Shown: positions 59,459 to 64,000 of the stretch, one piece after another
Position numbering within the stretch: position 1 is the first letter of the stretch
Layout: each line of letters begins with the position of its first letter
Assembly: GCA_039822005.1 (NCBI GenBank)
Contig: JBCBMZ010000007.1
Location: 92,255-156,254 of the forward strand
Direction: 5' to 3'
Length of the DNA: 64,000 nt
Source: JBCBDX01 sp039822005
Lineage (GTDB): Bacteria > Pseudomonadota > Alphaproteobacteria > Rhizobiales > Rhizobiaceae
Position numbers and translations under genes: made by a program
The notes under the pieces: generated by a model
What the model was told of the DNA's origin: nothing
Databases searched by the model: none
What the model saw: the letters and a program-made list of their open reading frames with translations, nothing else

Positions 59459-60998
59459 ACAGCATGACGCTTTGGGAAGTGAGCCCGGGACGGCGGCGTT
59501 ACCCGCGCGCGTTCTTATCGTTGATGATAATTCGGTCATGCGCATGAAAATGCGCAAGGCAGTTAACGCTTTGGGGCATGAGACCGAGGTCGCAAAAGAT
59601 GGCATGGCCGCACTGGAAGTCTTGCGCGATCAAGAGTTTGACGCCGTCCTGCTCGACATAGTCATGCCCGAACTTGATGGATATGGCGTTCTTGAAAAGC
59701 TCAAATCCAATGACACAACCAAGCATCTGCCGGTAATCGTCATCTCTGCGCTTGATGACGAAGTCGAAAGCGTCGTGCGGGCAATCGAACTTGGTGCCGA
59801 GGACTTCCTACCGAAGGACTTCGACCCGGTCTTGTTACGTGCACGTTTGAACGCATCATTGGCGAAAAAGCGATTCAGGGATCAAGAACTGGAATATTTC
59901 GCGCGGATTGATCGACTTACTGCAGCGGCCGAAGTGCTGGAAGGCGGACGCTTTAACCCCGACACGCTGGCTATTGATGATTTGACGACCAAGGATGATC
60001 CGCTCGGGCGACTGGCGATCGTATTTCGGGGCATGGCCTCCGAAATATATTATCGTGAGCTAAAGCTTCGCCAAACGATCAGCACACTACGCGGTTCACT
60101 TTGGGTAATTGCTATTGGTATCGTTTGGGGATTAACACCTTCACTCAGCCGAATAGTGATGAGCGAAGGCGCAACTCCGCTCGGACTCATGGTTTGGATC
60201 AATCCTGCCATTGCCGCGATATTTGTCGTTCTTGCTTGGCGACGAGGTGTATTGCCCAAACTTTCACTTCCAAATATCGCATTTTTTCTCGCTTGGGCCT
60301 TGGTTGCAGCGGTCTTTCTGCGTTTAGCCGTCCTTTACTCCAGTGAACATGTTGAAGCGGCCATTTTATCGCTTGTCCTTACGCTGCAGGGATTTCTAGT
60401 TTTTGGTTTCTCAGCCTTTGTCGGTATGGACAAAGCAACCTTGCGCCGTCTAGTCGGTTTGGTTGTCGGTCTCGGTGGTGTCGCTCTGGTACTTTGGACG
60501 GAGATGGGGCAGGACGGTGCCACGAATTCAATCTGGCTGATGTTCGCTCTCCTCATACCGTTGCTCTTGGCAACCGAAGTCATGATGATGGCGGGCTTTC
60601 GCCCGAGTGGCCTTGATGATGTGGGTGCGGTTGCGATGATGCTTGTCGCTGCCAACCTGATCGGAGTTCCATGGGCGCTCTGGCAGGATCAGACATTCTC
60701 AATCAGCTTGACAGATCCAGGTCGGCTCGAACTGACACTGCTCCTCATGATCGCGGTCACGACGGCATCTTATTTGATGGGCTTTCACCTTATCAAAACG
60801 GCAGGCACGGTCTTTTACAGCCAGACCGCTTACACGATGACGATTGCCGGTGTGATCTGGGGGTTTTTGCTACTCGATGAACAGCTGAGCCCCTTGGCTT
60901 GGATCGCCTTCGCCATCATCGGGGTTGGCATGTATCTGGTCGAGCCTAAAAATGACGGCTCCGATATCGTCATCGACCGTAAATTCGATATAACTTAG
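59451..60998 (+). CDS. Response-regulator receiver fused to EamA transporter
   Basis: A 515-residue protein with an N-terminal CheY-like receiver: VLIVDDNSVM (Asp25/Asp26), LLDIVMPELDG (phosphoacceptor Asp69), VIVISALDD (Ser99) and FLPKDFD (Lys122), all intact. A linker of about 80 residues leads to ten helices (about 218-505) in two EamA repeats, with SLWVIAIGIVWGLTPSLSRI first and FYSQTAYTMTIAGVIWGFLL near the end. The receiver sits in one frame with the transporter with no break. TTG 59451 or a TTG seven codons later starts it. Phosphorylation probably gates or orients transport; the substrate is unknown. Confidence 0.85.
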   Translation: MAEQHDALGSEPGTAALPARVLIVDDNSVMRMKMRKAVNALGHETEVAKDGMAALEVLRDQEFDAVLLDIVMPELDGYGVLEKLKSNDTTKHLPVIVISALDDEVESVVRAIELGAEDFLPKDFDPVLLRARLNASLAKKRFRDQELEYFARIDRLTAAAEVLEGGRFNPDTLAIDDLTTKDDPLGRLAIVFRGMASEIYYRELKLRQTISTLRGSLWVIAIGIVWGLTPSLSRIVMSEGATPLGLMVWINPAIAAIFVVLAWRRGVLPKLSLPNIAFFLAWALVAAVFLRLAVLYSSEHVEAAILSLVLTLQGFLVFGFSAFVGMDKATLRRLVGLVVGLGGVALVLWTEMGQDGATNSIWLMFALLIPLLLATEVMMMAGFRPSGLDDVGAVAMMLVAANLIGVPWALWQDQTFSISLTDPGRLELTLLLMIAVTTASYLMGFHLIKTAGTVFYSQTAYTMTIAGVIWGFLLLDEQLSPLAWIAFAIIGVGMYLVEPKNDGSDIVIDRKFDIT

Positions 60999-61270
60999 GG
61001 TTACTACCTACGATTTGGTAATCTTATACATTATTTGAAAACTATGTTACTTTTGTAACTTCGTCCGCTCAGCCGACATTGAGCACGGGTTTTCGTTTGC
61101 ACAGCGATGAATGACCGCTTTGTGAAACCATAAAGTTAACGACTGAACGGCAGGAATGGGCCGGAAGCTGCGCCTCAACTTGAACGGAACTAACTTATAA
61201 TTTGGTGCAAACAGCAGGTTGCGTTCGTCCCATTGCCCGGCAAGCGATTGCGAAGCAAACGCTGAGAGGG
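60999..61270. other. Intergenic sequence, no gene seen
   Basis: After the transporter stop. It starts AT-rich and includes GTTAC-TTTT-GTAAC at 61046-61059, a weak five-pair hairpin. No frame, promoter or RNA gene is supported. The Rhs remnant begins at 61271. Confidence 0.4.
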
Positions 61271-61371
61271 GGTGAAGGAGGAGAGTTTCGCGATCCTTGA
61301 CCCATCCGGGCCATACTCAAAATTCACCGCCTGGTCGCCACCATTGGGCGTGACCGAAGCGCGCTTGTTCT
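61271..61371 (-). pseudogene. Displaced Rhs core fragment
   Basis: These 101 bases align without gaps to 63410-63510 of the intact Rhs gene, with about 80 matches by eye. The minus-strand reading is ASVTPNGGDQAVNFEYGPDG, then SRIAKLSS, against ASVTPLGGGQAVTFQYGPDG in the intact gene; homology stops abruptly on both sides. It is a remnant of an earlier Rhs tip that was displaced downstream, and the gene order (core fragment beyond the immunity genes) fits known Rhs/CdiA module turnover. Confidence 0.8.
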
Positions 61372-61401
61372 CTAATTAGATTAGTGTCAACGATTAATAC
61401 T

Positions 61402-61698
61402 CTAGACGGGCTCCCACCTACGAAAAATCACAGCGTCAAGCGTATCAACTGAAGCAAGTGAACTTTCTAGGACAACAAAGTCCAGGTCCAGCTTTTCGAG
61501 ACCAGCACCGCCGCCAGCCCCAAAGTTGACGCCAATTATCTCGGCGGCTTCGCGATCGTCTTCATCGGGTTCATTCATGCAGTAGAATATGAATTTGGCT
61601 TCAGATCCATAGTAACCGAACACGATCATTCTGAAATTGTCACGAACTTCCCCGTTGGTGCATCTAAGTGCCTCAAGGATCATTTCGTTTTTAACCAT
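61402..61698 (-). CDS. Small acidic protein, candidate immunity protein
   Basis: A 98-residue acidic protein: EALRCTNGEVRDNFRMIVFG (about 8-27), FIFYCMNEPDEDDREAAEII and LDLDFVVLESS. The plan of an N-terminal helix followed by a beta-rich, Glu/Asp-rich domain is like several Rhs/CDI immunity families, and the gene lies between an immunity-like gene and an Rhs remnant. It may be an orphan immunity gene left from the displaced module. No database comparison was possible. Confidence 0.55.
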   Translation of the reverse strand: MVKNEMILEALRCTNGEVRDNFRMIVFGYYGSEAKFIFYCMNEPDEDDREAAEIIGVNFGAGGGAGLEKLDLDFVVLESSLASVDTLDAVIFRRWEPV

Positions 61699-61775
61699 CA
61701 CGTGGTGTTCCGATATGGTTTAAATCAAAGTTCTAACTACACGCATCGCGCGTGTTGTCGGCTAACGCCCAATTT

Positions 61776-62354
61776 CTAGCTACCATCTTTCGGCCAGCCA
61801 AAATCATCACCACGTCTGAACAGGTACTCCTCACCTGTTGCTGCAAGTGCATCGCGCAGTTCATCTGATACGATGATCAACCGACCGAAATTAAAGTCTC
61901 TTGCAAGATGTGCGCCTGCAAGACAATCTTCTTTAAAGACCCACGGTCCGCCAGCGTAAATAGCCACCCATTCTTTCACTTCAGGATGGTAATGAAACTT
62001 CGATTTCTTGAGGTCCAAGCAGGGGAAGACACAGAGTGGTATCATCCAGAAAAATTCGTGGCAGATTTCTGATCTGGCCCGAAGCTCAACTGGAAAAAAC
62101 TGAATATGCCCCGGAGCGACAAACTCGCTGATAATCTCTTTCCATACAGCATCAATGACTGGCCATCTTTCAAATGGCGGGCAATGATATTGCTTAAATC
62201 GTTTAACCCCGCTTGTGGACTTAAAAACGGCGCGGGCGTTGCCAGGCAGTGGATGACGTGGACGAGATAGTGAATGGACAACCGCTGAGGTCTCATCATC
62301 AAATTGAGCGGAAAAATCGGCGCCAATCGTAGGATCATCCCAAACCCATACCAT
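61776..62354 (-). CDS. Candidate immunity protein for the Rhs nuclease toxin
   Basis: A 192-residue soluble protein starting eight bases after the Rhs stop, the usual place of a cognate immunity gene. It has IQFFPVELRARSEICHEFFW (about 104-123), CVFPCLDLKKSKFHYHPEVK and a C-terminal FGRLIIVSDELRDALAATGE (about 161-180). The latter part recalls DUF1629/Imm11-like immunity proteins, by eye only. It should bind and neutralise the C-terminal nuclease of its neighbour. Confidence 0.65.
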   Translation of the reverse strand: MVWVWDDPTIGADFSAQFDDETSAVVHSLSRPRHPLPGNARAVFKSTSGVKRFKQYHCPPFERWPVIDAVWKEIISEFVAPGHIQFFPVELRARSEICHEFFWMIPLCVFPCLDLKKSKFHYHPEVKEWVAIYAGGPWVFKEDCLAGAHLARDFNFGRLIIVSDELRDALAATGEEYLFRRGDDFGWPKDGS

Positions 62355-62362
62355 TCCTAGCG

Positions 62363-64000
62363 TTACCTTCTACTGCTTTTGCGTTTCTGTAGCCTATCGA
62401 GGACATCATTCAAAAGGCGGTTGTCATTCGATTTTTTACGATCCCGCGAGAGGAAATCATCCACATCATCCGCTTTAAGTGCAAGAATGTCAGGCTCTTT
62501 CTTCAGCAAATCGCGCGCCTCGCGACGTATTTTGGCGACCAAACGCAGCTTTTGACGTCGACTTATTTTACTAGTTTCAAAAAAATCTACTAGATCTTCA
62601 AGTCGTTGACGAATTGCAGCATCAACCTCCCTATGCCCCGCAGGATACCCTTTTTGCAATGCAGAAGTCAGATTTCCCTTAGAGTTAATTTTTATGCCCA
62701 ATTCACGTATCAGTGGGTTTTTCTTGAGTGAGCGCATCAAGATGTGGTGGTTCTGGATAGTCGCTCCAGTTGTCAGCGACTTATTTGTCGCCGAAATACC
62801 CTGCCTGACCGTCTGTATTCCCAATCCAGCACCGCCCGGCACGCCGGGAACAGCGAGTGCTGCGCTGTCCACCGCTATTCCTGCCGCGTCAACGGCTGCG
62901 GCGCCATAGTTCCCATGCCAAACGTTATGCGAAAGGCTCGAAGCGCCTACTGCTATACTTGTTACTTCAATGCCACTCTCGAAATAGTGCCCATTGGGGT
63001 CGCTCTTATTCACCGGATCATTGGCCGAGTACGCATAGCGGTTGGTGCCGACGCCTTCGATTGTGGGGTCCCAATCGTCCGGTGAGATAAAGCGGCCGAT
63101 GGACGGGTCGTGATAACGGGCATTGAGATAGATGAGACCCGTTTCGGGGTCATGCCTTTCGCCGATGTATCCTTTCGTGGCGGCGCTGGAGGGGGTGGCG
63201 CCGTCCGATGTGCGTTCGCCAAACGGCGCATAGACGGATTTTTCGATCGCCTGGCCCTGATCGTCGCTGACGACGCGCACGGAGTTGAGATGATCGCGGT
63301 GCAGCCAAGAGGTCTGCAACCCTTCGATTTTGATGTCCGCATGGGGGTACAGGAGGAACGTGCCGTCCGGGGCGATCTCAAAGTCGGCATCGGCATAGAT
63401 GCGTTTACCGGTGAAGGATGAGAGCTTGGCGATGCGTGATCCGTCCGGGCCGTACTGGAACGTCACCGCCTGTCCGCCGCCGAGTGGCGTGACCGAAGCC
63501 AGCTTGTTCTGCGCGTCCCAGACGAGCGTGCGGGTGCCGTCCGTGACCATGTTGCCGTTCGCATCATAGGTAAAGTCACGGATGCCCCCCGAACCGCTGA
63601 TGCGCGTTTGTGCATGCGGGCGCACGGCGCCGAGGCCCGATGCCGGGTAGCTGTAAAGGCCGAGCTTGGAATTGGTGACGATATTGCCGAGATTGTCATA
63701 GCCAAAGGTCTGGTCGAGCGCATCGTCGATCAGATTGTCGGCGACGATCAGTTCGTCATAGCCATTGTAAGTGTAGAGCCATTTGTCTTTCAGGCCGGAA
63801 CGGGCAGTCCAGTTGGTCTGGCCGCCCGCGCCATAACCCTCGCCATGGACGGCATCGATCCGGCCCGTGGGGCCACGTGTGTAAGAAACATCCTGCAGCG
63901 TGCCATTGGGTCCGTGCGTATGAACACGGGTCAGCCAGCGGCGTTGGGTGTCATAGGTGAAGTCCGTGGTGACGCCGTTGAAGTAGCGGATCTGGCGCGT
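62363..64000 (-). CDS. Rhs-repeat protein with AHH/HNH-like nuclease tip, 5' end beyond window
   Basis: At least 545 residues are visible; the frame stays open to base 64000, so the start lies outside. The first part is Rhs/YD repeats (FTYDTQRRWLTRVHTHGPNG, FGYDNLGNIV, DFTYDANGNMVTDG), then the conserved Rhs-core end (SWLHRDHLNSVRVVSD, GLIYLNARYHDPSIGRFISP, DPVNKSDPNGHY). The variable tip after DPNGHY has a hydrophobic linker and NHHILMRSLKKNPLIRELGI with GNLTSALQKGYPAGHREVD, an AHH-like HNH nuclease pattern, and a very basic C-terminus. It is likely a contact-dependent or secreted interbacterial toxin. Confidence 0.88.
   Translation of the reverse strand, partial: TRQIRYFNGVTTDFTYDTQRRWLTRVHTHGPNGTLQDVSYTRGPTGRIDAVHGEGYGAGGQTNWTARSGLKDKWLYTYNGYDELIVADNLIDDALDQTFGYDNLGNIVTNSKLGLYSYPASGLGAVRPHAQTRISGSGGIRDFTYDANGNMVTDGTRTLVWDAQNKLASVTPLGGGQAVTFQYGPDGSRIAKLSSFTGKRIYADADFEIAPDGTFLLYPHADIKIEGLQTSWLHRDHLNSVRVVSDDQGQAIEKSVYAPFGERTSDGATPSSAATKGYIGERHDPETGLIYLNARYHDPSIGRFISPDDWDPTIEGVGTNRYAYSANDPVNKSDPNGHYFESGIEVTSIAVGASSLSHNVWHGNYGAAAVDAAGIAVDSAALAVPGVPGGAGLGIQTVRQGISATNKSLTTGATIQNHHILMRSLKKNPLIRELGIKINSKGNLTSALQKGYPAGHREVDAAIRQRLEDLVDFFETSKISRRQKLRLVAKIRREARDLLKKEPDILALKADDVDDFLSRDRKKSNDNRLLNDVLDRLQKRKSSRR

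Noticed and set aside
61046..61059. GTTAC-TTTT-GTAAC inverted repeat after the receiver-transporter gene
   Set aside because: Short stem, no T tract, could be chance.
1..64000. tRNA, rRNA, CRISPR arrays, insertion sequences, phage or integration sites
   Set aside because: Gaps longer than about 75 bases were read and none contained cloverleaf-like, repeat-spacer or transposase sequence; the only mobile-type signal is the Rhs module.

Overview
The window looks like a chromosomal segment of an alphaproteobacterium, most likely of the order Hyphomicrobiales (Rhizobiales) and plausibly marine or methylamine-using. This is inferred from the serB-miaA-ilvB-ilvH-ilvC neighbourhood, soxBDAG-type sarcosine oxidase, ExoD, DUF1194 and DUF1638 proteins and a DUF1127 protein beside a LysR gene. 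I cannot name the genus. No rRNA, tRNA, CRISPR array or complete insertion sequence was seen.

Region 1 (1-17 kb) holds housekeeping and amino-acid genes. serB (cut by the left edge) diverges from miaA; a diguanylate cyclase and a HerA-like ATPase follow. The ilvB-ilvH operon is preceded by what looks like a transcription attenuator: a promoter, an apparently leaderless 18-residue leader peptide rich in Leu/Ile/Val, competing hairpins and a terminator. A lipoprotein and an EamA exporter sit between ilvB and ilvH. Then come a RecD-like helicase, a PP2C phosphatase with a tandem SpoIIAA-like protein, pdxJ, a radical SAM protein with two family-25 glycosyltransferases, and a TetR gene with a palindromic operator directly before ilvC.

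Region 2 (17-29 kb) has an overlapping NUDIX / PhzF / flavoprotein / guanine deaminase operon, soxBDAG and a large MscS-type channel.

Region 3 (29-38.5 kb) is a ten-kilobase operon resembling the mycobacterial decaprenyl-phospho-arabinose pathway: a HAD-UbiA fusion (phosphoribosyl-lipid synthase plus likely phosphatase), a DprE1-like oxidase, a small DMT flippase, a nucleotide-sugar-epimerase-like reductase, a class-III aminotransferase and three tandem paralogous membrane proteins that look like uncharacterised GT-C glycosyltransferases. It probably makes and transfers a lipid-linked pentose, perhaps an amino-pentose, to an envelope polymer.

Region 4 (38.5-55.7 kb) concerns methylated-amine and one-carbon metabolism: a dimethylglycine-dehydrogenase-like protein, a GbdR-like regulator, and a run with a corrinoid activator, a methyl-THF:corrinoid methyltransferase, a MetF-like reductase, a 'virulence factor' domain protein and DUF1638. 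The substrate methyltransferase and corrinoid protein are absent. Mixed in are two DUF1194 proteins, a tungstate uptake pair without its ATPase, a LysR/DUF1127 pair, ExoD and a GT2-GtrA protein.

Region 5 (55.8-61 kb) is the most unusual. A substrate-binding protein diverges from a hybrid histidine kinase, a free-standing HPt protein and a response-regulator receiver fused directly to a ten-helix EamA transporter. The three phosphorelay genes overlap and appear to form a transporter controlled by phosphorylation.

Region 6 (61-64 kb) is the end of an Rhs locus running off the right edge: Rhs core, AHH/HNH-like nuclease tip, two immunity-like genes and a displaced 101-bp Rhs core remnant.
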